A stretch of DNA of 64,000 bases from Apis mellifera (Eukaryota > Arthropoda > Insecta > Hymenoptera > Apidae), in contig NC_037644.1 of the NCBI RefSeq assembly GCF_003254395.2, positions 8,152,086 through 8,216,085 on the forward strand, given 5' to 3'. This document shows, one piece after another, positions 49,396 to 63,087 of this stretch (positions within the stretch are counted from its first letter, which is position 1; every line of letters starts with the position of its first letter). Below the pieces are notes generated by a model. The model saw nothing but the letters and a program-made list of their open reading frames with translations. It was not told the DNA's origin and did not search any database. A program made the translations under genes and the position numbers.

Positions 49396-50865
49396 AATAC
49401 AGATGGAATATATTTATAAATCACAATTTTGAAATATTTCCGTTCAAATTATTAAGTAACAACTCTTTTTTATTTCACAAATCTTGTACGAATTGTATAT
49501 TGTGGAAATATTTTTGTAGTTTAAACAGAAAGAAAAAGGAGTAAGGACGAGATGTTGAGAATGAGCAAAAAGAAACGTTGAATGGAAAGAACGAACAAAG
49601 CAAAAATGGAGAAAGGTATGCATAAGAGATTCTTGTCTCGAAAGAATATGTTTATGAAATAAACCTGTCAAATAAAATGTCGCGATTTCTTTACGATAAA
49701 AACTCTTTATAAAATACTTGTATAACGCAAGACTATTCTGTACAAAACACGTTCAATTTATTAATAATAATAATAATAATAATATTGAGTATTGTTAAAA
49801 ATAAAAAATAAAAAGTAAAATGCAAATATAAATTTTACTGCAAAGTGTCAATAAGAAATATCGAGTAATGATTTAATGATGAAATATGTAGCATTAGATG
49901 ATTAATTAAATTTTTTTGTATCCTTTTTTCTTAATGATATATATGAAGATCTAATAAATTGATCTTCAAATATGACATTGAATGAAACTGAGAAGAGAAA
50001 TATTTAATATAAATTTTATCATTCATACTTTTTACTGTGCATTCAATATATCCGCCATTAATTTCCAACGTATTTGTTCAATTGTTAGTGTAATTTCTTT
50101 TTTGTTGAAAAATATAATTTCATTTATTCAACGTTTACTATTTCATTTAAATCATTTTTCACACAATAAGAAAATAATAATTTTATAAAATTGTATAATA
50201 TTTCCTTATTTATCGAATTAACTCACGACTTATAAAAGACAGAATTGACGCGCAGATTGTAATTTTAATTTCATAAAGTTCTGCATCGTTTTCAGAACCA
50301 ATAGTGAAAGGATTACAAGTTCATAATGGAAAAACTTTCCTCATAGTTCGAATCTGATGGTCAATTCTCATGTAAAAAAGAAAGAAAAAACGTGGAAACG
50401 TTCTCTTCTTGGATTCTTCCTTTTTTAGAAGCAGATCGAGATTAATGAATTGATCTAAAAACTTGAGTAAAAGTAGAGGCCATTTTCAGAAATAATTAAT
50501 CGTGGAATAATTGACTTCTCGTTTAACGTCGACCTTTTTCTGGAAGAATGGATAGAATTTAATGGCAAGTTTTTTTAACTTAATAACTTAATAACTTCTC
50601 TTCAGAATTTTATTTTAGAATTAAAAAAAAAAAAAAAAACAAACCCAAAAGTAAAATTTCAAATATTGGACATCAACATATATAGATGTTGAAATTTTTT
50701 GTAAAAAAAATTCTCAATAATATATTTTTTTAACCAAGAGAGAAACTTTACCTGCTCTAAAAATTATATATCAGATATACCTTCAACATTCAAAATTCCA
50801 AACAACAAACTTCACTTGTCCCACAAGCGAATTTATTTCCAGCGAAACTGGTCAAAATAACTTTC
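49396..50865. other. A+T-rich, nothing recognised
   Basis: An AAT trinucleotide run sits at about 49762-49784. No exons seen. Confidence 0.5.
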
Positions 50866-51590
50866 ATAACGTCCACCAGAGTTCACCACTCGCTCCATGC
50901 GCCACCACTCTCTTCCAATTGGAATGCGCGCTCTCCCAATAATTGGATTAAGACAATAAGAGAATAAGTGGATCGTGGCAGGTGGCTCGTGAAATTTCCC
51001 TTTTATATCCACCCTCTCTTGTCCAGACATTCTTCGACAAGAATCTATTTTTGCCCCCCCCCCTCTCCTACATTTTCATTTGCAAATTTATCGATAGAGA
51101 GTACTGTATCGATAACTGTAACGCAACGTAACACAAACGTTCCTCGTCGTTTGTCCACGCGAAACACGTGCACGTGTGCGTCGGAGCGCGAAAGAGATCG
51201 GATCGATCGAATCTTCGAGGAGATCGGAAAATGAAAAGGTTTTGTCCATAAAATCAAGTTTTTTTTTTTTTTTTTCTATCTTATTACCCATTCCTCGCAA
51301 TTCCTTGCCTCGATGAATTATTCCTTGATCGTAAATCACGAAATATCGAGTGCGCATAAAACCGATGTTTCCGGCAGCCGGGCAAGGTTTTGCGAAATGC
51401 ATTATACGCCAACGTACGACGTGCCACGGTAATAGATTTATGTCTCGTGGAAACGATATCGGGAACGATTGGAAAAACGATCGGTAAATTGTTGACTATG
51501 AGATCGGTCTTCGGTATATGCTTAGGTAGATATGGAAGAGAGAGAGAGAGAGAAAAAAGAAATAACACGTTCGATGGAAATCGTTGAATA
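50866..51590. other. GC-richer island with GA run
   Basis: Contains TTTGCCCCCCCCCCTC near 51050, CACGTGCACGTGTGCG at 51165-51180 and a GA run at 51537-51553. Overlapping frames on both strands show no domains. Confidence 0.35.
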
Positions 51591-53130
51591 TTAATATCGT
51601 TGAATCGTGGAATGGGAAGGAAATGGAAGAATGCTTTATGAATTAATGTAATAATTGTTGCATTTGGGCGCAATGTTAGAATGTGCATTAAGTAGCTTTT
51701 ATTTGTTTGTTGTTGAAAATTTATTTATCAAAAGAAATTGATTGTAGAAGATAAGTATATACGAGTATATCAAATAGTAAAGAATTATGAAGACACATTT
51801 TCTTTCTTGAAATATATTGAAAAAAAAAATTGATAATATTCTATATGTGTTATATTATAGGAATGTATATCTGTCTGTACCAAAAATTGGTTGTGAAAAT
51901 AGATACGTTTTCTTAAACATTTTTCATGCTTTGAAATTGATTGAATTTTTTAATAATATTGGATAATGATATGGAAATATCATTATTTGTGGTTTATTGT
52001 TGGTTATTTAACTATTAGTTGTTTTTCAACAATAAATAATTCTTGGGAAACATTCTACATTTTGAGAAAGCGTAATTAGGATAATGTTGCCACTAACTTT
52101 TGTTGCAATTTTTGAAATTACTTTCTTTATATAATTTGTATAAAAAAAGAAAAATAATAATAAATATACTTGTCCCGCAACCTCGAAGTTGTTAAAATAT
52201 TTCATTAACGAGGAAATACTCCCTTGCACAAGTTTGATCTAAAAGAGAAGTTGGAGGATGTAAGGAAAGTTTCTAAAATGTTTGATAATTAATTAGATAA
52301 TATTTTTTTTTTTTCAACTTTCATCTTTAAAAGGAAAGATATACTTTTCCTGTAATTATGAAACAGTTTCTAAAATATTCGATAATTAATGTTGAAGTTA
52401 TTAACATCTCCTGTCTCCTAAGACTATCTATCTAAGTATTTCTTCTTGATTAAGAATGTTGTTATTAAAGTTTATGACTTTATTAAACATGTATAAAGTC
52501 TCGTTATATCATCCCTCTTATCGAACCTGTCGTACAAGATTAATTCAAGTGTTGAGGCAAATATCTTTGCAAACTTGGTGTAAACAAGTTACGTGAAATT
52601 CTCTTGACTTTCACAGTTGAGAAACACTGCTATTTCATAGCGGTATTATAATTTCGAATAAATAAATAAAATATTCTAAAGACTTTCCGTAACCAAGAAT
52701 AGGAATAAAATTTCATTTTCCTATGACAGTTCATATAGTTCGATATTTGTATTTTTAAAATTTAAATTTAATAAATCAATCAATTTTTTTGTGGAAATAA
52801 TTAATTCATAACGTAACGATATAATTTTTTAAAGAATGATCCTGTTATGAAAGTATTTTTTCATCATCTTACATATTTTATTTTATACCTTTTGATTTTT
52901 CTGAAAACAACAATTTTATTTTCACATATATATCATAGAATTACACATTTTAACCTTAATAACTTCTTTTATCATAATAAAATTAATTTTCACTTTTATT
53001 CTCAATAATCATAAAACAAAAAATCTTGACTTTTGGTTATTCCAGCAATAATTAATACAAAGTTATAGGTTAACAAATTTCGATCGTCCACAATATCTTC
53101 ACAGTGTAAGAGATACATAGTGAACGCGAA
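51591..53130. other. A+T-rich, nothing recognised
   Basis: No repeat array or exon that I can support. Confidence 0.5.
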
Positions 53131-53480
53131 GAAAAAGAGTATAGGTTGTGCGCAGAGGGCGCCACCGGACGCTCAGAGTCACAGATGTAGATTTCTTTAA
53201 AAAGAAACGGTCGTTCTACCGGCCAATTCGTGCATGTTGTTCAAAGTTTGTCCCGATGGAATCGCTTCAGACTTCAGGACAAACGTGCACTGGGGGAGCG
53301 TCGTGGAATTATGCGACGAACGCGGTAGGCAAAGCATACATATTGCCGAGGAAGTCATACAATTGAGCCGCAGCTGTGCTATCGTTTGTCTAGGGAGACA
53401 ATCACATTGTTGGCGTTGTTACCTGAAATTAATGTCGCTAATGTCGCAATTTCTGCGATGACATTGTACGCGACAAATCT
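53131..53480. other. GC-richer block of unknown origin
   Basis: A sharply bounded block beginning GTTGTGCGCAGAGGGCGCCA. Plus-strand frames include VCPDGIASDF and HIAEEVIQLSRSCAIVCLG, which belong to no family I know. It might be a transposon fragment or a conserved element. Confidence 0.25.
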
Positions 53481-54040
53481 TGTTTTTCCGTGAAAATTGT
53501 TGGTACTTCGAGAGATCAGTTAAAAAAAAAAGAAAGAAAGAAAGAAAGAAAAAGCGATGCTGCACTGTTAATAAATAAATTTTATTTTTCGTGAATTGAT
53601 ACTTTATTTTATTAGAAGTTCGAATGAATCTATTAAAATTTCGTTCGTTAAACTTATCGTTATTTTGATTAAAATCCATTATTTTTAGAAGATAATTTTA
53701 AATTCTTTCCAATTCCTCAAAAACTATAGAAAAATATAAAAAGAATTACTTACAATTTTATACATGTATTCTTTTATATACAAACATCAAATCCCAAAAG
53801 CAATAATCTTAATAAAAAAACGCATAAAAAGAATGAATAAACCATATGGAATATTACATAATTAAATAAAAAAATACGTAAAAAGTTTATCACATTTTTA
53901 CGCAAGGAAAATTTTTACAAAAGCTTTCGAATCTTTCCGAAAAATCTTTCTTTAAGACAGAAGAAAAAGAAAGAAAGAAAGAAAAAAGATAATAATTATT
54001 TTCAAGACGAGAGAATAATTCGAGCGAACAAATATTCGTC
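53481..54040. other. A+T-rich with purine runs
   Basis: GAAA tetranucleotide runs at 53531-53551 and 53961-53985; nothing else seen. Confidence 0.5.
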
Positions 54041-54560
54041 GTAGCGTGAAAAATCCGTGAAAACAAAAAGCGTCGCTAGTAGTACTTCGTTCCCGCTAGT
54101 GCCTACACTACTCGTCTGTTATCGCGAGCTTGGAAACTTCTCTTCCCCTCCCTCATTTCATATATACGAGGAGAACCCCAGTCGACATCGTCTGGAGCGG
54201 AACCGGCGGAGGCGGAATGAAAAGAAAACGGGTAGACCGGCGAAAAATAGTCGGTCTGAAGACGAGCGAACGAAAGATGGAGGAGTTCGAGGTTTAATGG
54301 GGTGGGGGAGGGGCGGCGCATGGATTTGCATGGCAAACGGGGTTTTCGGACCGAGGAATCGTGCCAAGAGGGCCATCGCAGTCTCCCGGGTGCCATTTTG
54401 CGAAATTAATCGCGCACGTTTACGAAAGAAACGAACGTCGTTGTTCCTCTATTGTGCCATACCCGACCTCGAAAATAATTAGTTCAACAGCCGGAACGGT
54501 TTTCGCTTGTGAAACTTCTCTTTCACGTGTTACGAGCACTCCTTACAGAGCGAATATATT
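54041..54560. other. GC-rich, CpG-rich island
   Basis: GGGGTGGGGGAGGGGCGGCG at 54299-54318 and many CpGs, with overlapping frames on both strands of up to 141 codons. The frames lack domains and overlap each other. A promoter or enhancer is possible. Confidence 0.35.
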
Positions 54561-57500
54561 CGTGCATAATTTCTCTGTTTTTCTTTCGTTCGTCAGCGAA
54601 TTTTTTTCTTTTTTCTTTTTTTTTTTTTGAAAAGCGATTTCGACACGATTGATTAATTATAAATAAACGATAATGTTCAGCGCGATTGCTCTGGATCTTC
54701 AGTTATGAGGTTATGCTTTCGTTCGAGAACAGTAGAGGGGGAAAAAGTGAGAAGGGATTAACGAAAGTGAGATGCGATCGCTACGCCTTCTATCGGGACA
54801 CGCGTGTGTTAGATACGTAAGCAACTTCGTTTTATTAAAAAGAAGAAATATATGATTGTAGTGTATACCTTAAGGTACATTTTCACGTATAATGGATAGC
54901 GATTATCTTAATATGATTTTCATTTTTGATCGATGAAACGTAAAAACAAATAGTAATGTTCACGTGGTAACAAGGAACTTTAAATTTTCAGTAGGTGACG
55001 TCGCAAAAGAATGAGATAAATGAAGGAACTAAGCAAGCGATTGCTACGCCATTTATCGTATGGCTAACCTCTCCGAACGAACGTACGTATAATTTAGATT
55101 TTTAGTAATAAAGAACTTTTTAATAATAAAAAATTCAAAACATTGATAATATTTTATTTTACCTGACACTTATTGCTTTGAAAATAAAGTTAATTAGTAA
55201 ATTTCGAATAAAGTTATTTGAAATGCTTGATAAATAAAATTTATACAGCTGTTATACAATTTCTCTTTATATAACCTGCAATTACATGCAGTTTTCCTCG
55301 ATAATATAATAATTTCGAGTAATAAATTATTGAAGTAATAAAATATTTATCTTTAACTATTAAAAATTTCCTCGTTTTTATTCGAAAGTATTATAATGGT
55401 ATAGGAATCTCATCGTATGATTTATAACAATTTAAAGTATTCGACTCGAGTTTATAATACTTTTCATCGATTATTGGTTCACTTTTGCTCTTTACTGCCG
55501 TGTAAAAGAGATCTGTAACGCTCATGGTCGAGCGAACACCAACGACAGAGGATAGAAAAAGTAGGAACTCCTTTTTTGAGAAGACGAATTAGTTCTTTGA
55601 ACTTGTCTCTTTTCGTTGAAGAAGTTTCGGTACACGTGCCATTCAAGAAGATTGAAACGTATTTACTAGCGAAAGGCTCTGACTATTAACAATACACCGC
55701 TATCGTGTATTGGATGTCCGATGGATAAGCCATCGGAGGCAAAACTCTGTAAAAAGGAAGAAAGTTATGTATTCGTGAAATTCGCGAGGCAAGTTTCGTA
55801 GGATGAGCTTATCAAGTTCGGTGTTTTGTTACATTGGAGAGAAATGCTTAAAAGAGAAAATCTACAAATAGTAACTATAATTTTTAATCTCTCGATTTTG
55901 TTGGAAATTAATATTCATGAATTTTGAAGAAGGAATATATCAGGAAGAAATAAAATTTCTCGTACACGATTTTAATGATTGTAGTGATATTTAAATTGTT
56001 AATTTGAAGTAAGAAATTTCTTAATATGTAAGTTTTTATAAAAATTAAGCATGAAAATTTGTATTGAACGTTTTTATTCTTGTGAAAGAAATTATATATC
56101 ATATATAAGAATTGTTATAAGTAAGTTATAAAAGTTTAATTGTTAAATTTTAATGTACAAAAATTTATAAAATGCACATGATGCGTAAAAAGGCAAGGTA
56201 TATGCAATTCTAATTCTATATTCATAAAAATTTAAATTTCTATAAATCATAATGTATCACAGTTTACATAATTATTGTAATTATATTTTATTTAATTTAT
56301 ATCTTGTAAGGTATTACTAAAAATTATTTACATTAAAAAAAAAACATTATTTTAGAAGATATTTCTTGTTTTTTAAAAAAATATTCTTGCTGAATTGTTT
56401 ATTTTATTCCTCAAATAATGCGAATTATACTTTGAATATTTGTCACGTACATTCTGTAGATTTATTCAAATTTTGCATGAACGTGTAAAATCAAGAATCT
56501 ATTGATAAGCAAATATATTCTCAATTTATTTCTGAAATGTATGCATTCAAAGGGAAATTGTAATATTTTCTAATAAACAGTAGAATTTTCTCTAATTAGA
56601 TGGATTAATTTCTGAAATTAGTTTCGTTTTGGAATTTATGTTCAATTTTGTACAATTTCATCATCCATGATATGTATAGTATAGATTGTATACAATATAA
56701 TAGCGTGTGTACAATATTTCCTGAAAATTTCTATAAATTGCAATTTCAGAAATCAGCTTAATTCTCAATGCTCACTTCTCGTGTAAATATTATCAAAATC
56801 ATAGGAAAATAACAGCGTATGGATGCATATTAGTTTATTTATACAATTTAATATTAACGCTAATTAATTTCAATTTATATAGTTGAATTAAATGTAAATA
56901 AGCTGATTAGTTGATACTTAGAAAGAAGCTAATATTAAAAGTTAGGAGATAAATTTATTATAAAAAGAATTGAAATCATTCATACAATTTTCTATATTTT
57001 TTAATAACAATTTTTATTACTTATTTAATTAACTACTATTTTTATTAATATTAATTAATAATATAACACATGTAAATATATATTAATAATTTATGTTTTC
57101 CTTGATAATTAGATTTTATCATATCCTTTATTTTTTTTGATAATATCAGAATTTTTTTGTCTTTAAATCAACTAATGTAATTGCTGATGATTTGTTTTAA
57201 ATAAATTCCAAATGTTTTCAATTTTCAATTCATATAAAAAAATTGATCATTTTATAGTAAAAAATAATAAGATGTCATGCACCATAACATACAAATTATT
57301 ATGTATAAAACATATTTGATAATAATTCTATAAATAGAAGTATTAGAATATAAAATTCTAAAATATTCTATATGAATAAATCATTTTTCTCCTCTCTTTG
57401 CAAATATTCTTCTTCTAAATCGAATAATTAAATTTTTCTTTACAGATTAATTAATTCTCATCTTCCTCTTTGAACTCCAAAGCATATATATCCATCTTTA

Positions 57501-57990
57501 TTCTTTCATTCTTTGTTTTTTTTTTCTTTTTTAAAGAGAGAACCTTTCTTCGTTTTCAGTTTATCTCTTATTAAAATGACGCATCTCCCAGATAGGAGAG
57601 CTTCAAAAGGGATCAGAACCTTTTAAAAGAACAAAACCATGATGATAAAGTGACGTAGCTGTTTCAATGTACGAAAATAACAAACGAGCTTTGAAAAATT
57701 TACTTTCAAAAAAAAAAAATTTATGAAATTTCCTACGAATAATATTAAATATCGACATAAATTTTTTTTTCATCGTTTCTTAGAAACTTTTCAAATTTTA
57801 CATAAATCCACGCGTTAAAATTTACCAATTTCCACTTCTTTTTTTATTTAAAAATAAAAACAATTTTCATAGTTTGAAATTTTCAAAGACACAAAAACGT
57901 TCATCGTTATATAAAAGGGAAACAAATTGATATCGATTATTCGGCGAATGACATTGCTCTTTTTTAAAACGGTTTCATTCAATTGTCGTT
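54561..57990. other. Long A+T-rich stretch, nothing recognised
   Basis: A modestly GC-richer part lies at 54680-55080 and another at 55490-55800. From 55850 to 57450 the sequence is very A+T-rich, with no open frame or repeat unit worth recording. Confidence 0.5.
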
Positions 57991-58340
57991 TAATTGCTTT
58001 CGAAAAGTGCGACAATCCTGAATGCAAATAAAGACGAGCGAAAGCCCCGAAGACCATTTTCACGGTGCTTCACCGACGCATCCAACAAAGAATACAACAC
58101 AGATATTCAGGTTGGACGGCACAGAAAAGTAAACTCTCCATGCAGAGAGACACGGTTTATTTACCAGTTTTCAACGAACAATCCCCCTGGACTTCTCTCC
58201 TCCTGCACTTCTTCTCGTCTCCAGCCATTTCTTTCGTGGTTCTCGAAGTTAAATCAAACGGCATAATTCAACTAATTCCGAAATTTCAACTGGATGGCCT
58301 CTCGGGGATCTCAATTGCTCATAACTCATAACGTGCAATT
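57991..58340. other. GC-richer island
   Basis: About 330 bp of raised G+C with two overlapping plus-strand frames of about 90 codons without domains. On the minus strand a short frame starting MAGDEKKCRRRE could splice in phase 1 at about 58164, but it is charged and cannot be a signal peptide. Confidence 0.3.
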
Positions 58341-59229
58341 TAGATGGAAAGCGTGATACGTGTGAAACGAGATCAAAATTGATAGGATTAATTCTAAATT
58401 GAAAAATACCAGGGAATGAACAAATAATAGATTTAAACAGGATTAGGTATTTTTATCTGAAATAGGAGGAAGAAGAAAAAAAATAAAAATAAATATAAAG
58501 TAAATTAAATGAAAATATTTTAATTACGATGTAAATTATAATTTTGTTCATTTATTCGTTCTAATAATGATTAATTAGTTTATTCACTGTTTGTCAGTAA
58601 AATATAATATAATTCTATTCGATATGTATTTAATACTCTTGTTTGAATTTGTTTGTTCGAACTCGACCATGGTTCATACCTATCGCTACGAATTCTGTAA
58701 TTGGCTATTATATCTTCATCAACAACGTTGAAACGAAAATTTCCTTATTCTTGAGAAATTCTGTGGATATTAACTCTCTTATCATCCAAATTTCCAAATT
58801 GACGATCGAAAATTTTTCGAAAAAATTATTACAATCTTATCAATCGACTCTTTATTCAGAATAAAATTTGTACGAATACGATTAAAGAAACTTAAATTGT
58901 AATCTTGTTCCTCAAATGTCACAACTTAATTTCGAATATTTCTCTTTTACAATTCCATAGAATTTTCTTCAGATCCAAAATTTTATAGATTCGAAAGATT
59001 TTCTCCTCCCTTCCATCACCAAATTCCATTTTCGTTCAAAAATATCGAAATTACAATTTAGAAAATTGCACTATTGTTTATCAACACTATCTTGATAAAC
59101 GAAATTTTGCAAATTCAAATACCACAAATGCAAATTCTTAGATTACTTTTGCACAAATATCCAATCTAATTATCGATATCGAGAAAAAAAAACATTTACA
59201 AACTATAAAAGAGAAAAATATTATATCCA
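58341..59229. other. A+T-rich, nothing recognised
   Basis: No repeat or exon seen. Confidence 0.5.
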
Positions 59230-59540
59230 GCTTGTTACTGCCGGCCAAATTGCCGGCCAACGATGGCCTGGCTGCGAATTAAGGGAATTTGCATTGAAAG
59301 CCGCGCGTCTCGAAATTAATCTCGCACGCATTGTTTCGTCGAGGAATAGGGGTTGGTTGGCCTCGGCCACTTCTCGTGGTCTCTCTGGATTATTAATCCT
59401 TTAAATGCTCGTAGAAAAAGCGTCGCCCCATTTTTCAAGATGGACGATCAATCGTCCTGATTTTTATACCGTGTTTATGCGAAAGTTTGAGATGGATTTT
59501 TGAACGCCTCATCGGTGGATGATTAATCCGAGGGATAAAT
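59230..59540. promoter_or_regulatory. GC-rich island, candidate enhancer
   Basis: GCCGGCCAA occurs twice, at 59240-59248 and 59252-59260 (12-bp step), then GATGGCCTGG, GAAATTAATCTCGCACGC and GGCCTCGGCCA at 59359-59369. It shares the last word and the GGCCAAATT word with the island at 28190-28530, 31 kb away. Homeodomain-type words (TTAAT, ATTAATCC) are frequent. No coding potential is visible. Confidence 0.4.
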
Positions 59541-62370
59541 TTTGAATATTTTTACTTTGACTTTTTCTGGCTTCTTTTATTTTGTAACGAAAGATGATTT
59601 ATTAATTAATTTTTTGGGGTAATTGAAAGGGAAATCAGATTTTGAATTTTCAATGATGCATCGTAGAAAAAAATAAAGTAATTAATGTAAATGTTTTTAA
59701 TTTTTGGATATTATATTATTGGGGATTAATTAGACATGTATACATCGAATAAAATTAAACATTGATATTTGGATGATTATATATTTCATATTTTTCATTT
59801 TATGAGTATTGATAATTAATGATGAGATTTCTTTAATTATTTTTTTCCATTTGTAATTTTGCAAAAGAGTTAAATATTACGATACATATATATATATTCT
59901 AATTTATTCATTTATTGATTTTTGTCTAAAATATCAGCCGTTTCTTCTAACACTCTTTCTCTTCAAATATTCTTACATCTCTGAAAGTTAGCAATGTCGA
60001 CGTGGGGGATCGTTTGTCATTAATTCTTCAAAAATGGAATACTTTGATGCAAGATATGGCATCGTTGCAGACAGGACACTCTGCGCTCTCGTATTTCATA
60101 GTCATGTACGATAGATCGTTGCAATTGTCTGGGCTTGCAAACCTCGGCGACAGTACACATATCACGCTACCGACAAACTGAAAATCAAAATTTCCAAATA
60201 TGGCTATTTCCCTTTCCCCCCCATCCCGAATAAAACAACTATAAATTGTCCGAAAAGTGAGACTTATCCGTTCTATTTCAGATATTTATTACCTTTTCAA
60301 AATTTATCGGGTAAATCGGGTCAATTTTAAAATAAAAGGGAAGAAATTTATCATTCGATATCGTTGCACACGTGTATATTTTTTCGAGAAGAAAATAACA
60401 TTTATCTGTTTGTTCTATTTTCGTTGGAAAATTAAAAGTTTTTTTAAATCAATTTTTCTTGCGCAACGATTTCGAAATTTTTAATTAATATCAAATATGA
60501 AAATGTTTCAAGCGGGATTTTTTTCGTTCAAAAATTAATATCATTACTCGTAATGAAAAAGAAGAATTGTCAGTTTATAGAATCGATGAAAACCTAGTTT
60601 TCATTTTTTCATTCCAGATATCGACACATTTTCGAAATAATAGACGAATACACGAATTTTTGCGCAAGAATTTTTTCATATTGTTCGATATCCATCCAGT
60701 TTTGAAAATGAATATCGACCGATCGATATTCCATGTTCGATCGGTATAATCGTTTTTCCATGTCCGCCATGTTGATTACGCGTTAATCGAATGATATGCA
60801 AAGTGAAAAAAGAAAAAAATAAATAGATAAAAAGAGCACAAAATAACAAAGTATCGTGGAAAACGAGAATTTATATATATATATAATTCATTTTTCAACC
60901 GATATTTATTTCGAGACAAATTAATTAAAACTATTTAAACTATGGATAATTTGTTTTCCATAAAATCAACATTTTTGAAAACGGGTTTCAAACAGTCGCC
61001 TTCGAAATTGATCCCTCCGATTTCCTCGATCAGTTTAGAGATGTAAAAAAGAAGGAAAAGAAAAGGGAAAAAAAAAAAAGAGAGTAGAATAGAAATCGAT
61101 CGAACAGCTTGTCAGTAGACTTCCGCGTCAGCTTAATATTCATCGCGATGCGATCATTCATTCTCCAGCTCCAGGTTAAAACTGGGCGAAAAAAAAGAAA
61201 GAAAAACCGGATCTACGATTCAACGTTGATCTTAACATAAAAGCATCCGTTTCTTTGTTCGAGATTATTATCGAGTCGAATGCACAAAAGCGAGCATAAA
61301 AGATTCTATTTGTGATTTTTCAAGTAAATATAGTATCGGGATAATAATCCACGTGCATAAAAGATGAAGTATTTATTGAATTTTCCGATAAATGTATAAA
61401 ATAATAATATAAATATTTTTTTTTTTTTTAGATAGAAAAAACATCGGACGATGAAAATATATGGGTCGAGATGTTGTTTCATTTTTTTCGAAATTTCAAT
61501 ATCTACATTATAATTTATTTTTTTAATTTTACATTTTATTTCTGTCGTAATAGCCAAAGTCAAGGAGAATTCAATGAGTTATAATTCTAATGGTCTCCAA
61601 ATGAGTATAAAAAATTTATAATACATCGAACGAATGAAAAAGTTATTTCATTATAATAAATGTTCAAAACAATGTGCATTAATAAAAATCGTGTGGAATT
61701 TTTTTAAAAGTGACTGACGGTCTTTCACAAAAAAAAAAAGAAAATGGAGATATTTTAGAGATAAGTGATCTTAGATTTCAAGTATGCATTGAAAATGATG
61801 TGAATATTCAATAGAACATACTTAGCCAAAAAAATTGCTTTTCCTTCTTTATAATCTTTTTCCGCCATCTCCAATTTCCCCTACACATCTATTTTTCCTT
61901 TCCATATTCTTTTCTTCTTCCTCTTTTCTACCTCCATCTCAGTCTTTCCAAAAGACAAAGAAAGCATCTTTAAAAATTCGCGTTTTCCAGGAAGATATAT
62001 TCGTACCTTTCAAGAAAGAAATCCCTCAATGAAGTATTTCTCCCTATTCGTAATTCTCACCATTGGCACCATTACGCCATCTACATTACCGATCGTCAAA
62101 CCACCATCGAGTCATAATTCGTTACTAATCCTTTTCCTCTTCCTCAAGAAAATTCCACAAATCCCTACCAGAATAATATATACATTGAAATCTGTCATCA
62201 ATGCTAATAACAATCTTCTACTACTATCCTTGACAATTCTTAAATTAAAAACATATTATATATATTTACTTAATCGAAGTATCTTTGACACTTGTATCTC
62301 TCTCTCACCACCGTGTATACACATTCATTTTCTCTACGCACATTCCGTTTCGCGTTTCGTCGTACATATT
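59541..62370. other. A+T-rich, unassigned
   Basis: A pyrimidine-rich part lies at 61840-61950. A plus-strand frame at 62029-62373 is rich in Leu/Ile and looks membrane-like, but there is no domain, splice context or homologue that I recognise. Confidence 0.45.
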
Positions 62371-62788
62371 TAATCGCATTCATGGAAATTTCACGTTGGA
62401 AGGAAGGAGACGACGTGGGAGGGGGAGCGACGAGTGGCGAAACGAACTGATTACGTTTCGCGGTGGAGCGTGGTGTAATTGGCTCGGTCGGTAATGAAGT
62501 GACAGGCGGAATTGAACGGGGCTCTCTATTCGAAAGAAATCGATGCGGTTCCTGGTCAAAGCCTCGCCCCGGATAAGCGACAAAAAGAGCCTCTTCCCCC
62601 TCCCCTCCCCGATCCTCCTTTACGACGTGAAATTAACGCAACGCGAAAGAAGCGGTCCGTAAGTCGGCAATAATTTAAAAGCTTTCTTCCTGCGGCTCGT
62701 ATGGTCGAACAGGAAATGGGATAGTCGGAAAAGAGCGGGGGAGGGGGAGGGGGAAAGGAAGGAAAGCGCGTTTCTCTTTTCACTTCTA

Positions 62789-62791
<3 letters not shown>

Positions 62792-62834
<43 letters not shown>
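62792..62834. repeat. (CT)n microsatellite
   Basis: About 21 uninterrupted CT units, equivalent to a GA run on the minus strand, the longest dinucleotide run of this type in the window. Confidence 0.95.
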
Positions 62835-62837
<3 letters not shown>

Positions 62838-63037
62838 CTCTCTTTTTTCGCGCGAGCTTTCGGAGCTCGTTCCACGCTTTTCCAAGATTCGATCGGGTCC
62901 AGACTCGAGCGAGAGCCTTTAATTGCCTCTCCAGGAACAGTTTCCTTCCTTCTTCCACAACCGGAATCGATGATGTCTGCATTTCTCCGGCTCCAAAGAA
63001 ATTGAACCTTTTTTCGCTCGTGGTTTATCATCGATGT

Positions 63038-63087
63038 AAGGGGGGAAGGTGGAGGGGGAAGGAGTAGGAGGAGGAGGGAGGGGGAAG
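63038..63087 (+). other. G-rich purine tract, possible G-quadruplex
   Basis: A 50-bp tract almost free of pyrimidines with G runs of six, five and five bases plus several GG and GGG steps, which could fold into a G-quadruplex or triplex. Confidence 0.5.

Noticed and set aside
58145..58260. Minus-strand MAGDEKKCRRRE... frame with a phase-1 donor, as candidate leader exon
   Set aside because: Phase fits, but the peptide is strongly charged and has no hydrophobic core, so it is not a signal peptide.
62029..62373. Hydrophobic plus-strand frame that recalls a mitochondrial NADH dehydrogenase subunit
   Set aside because: Only the general Leu/Ile/Asn flavour matches; I see no conserved block, and base composition is not that of bee mitochondrial DNA. 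A search against ND2 and ND4 would settle it.
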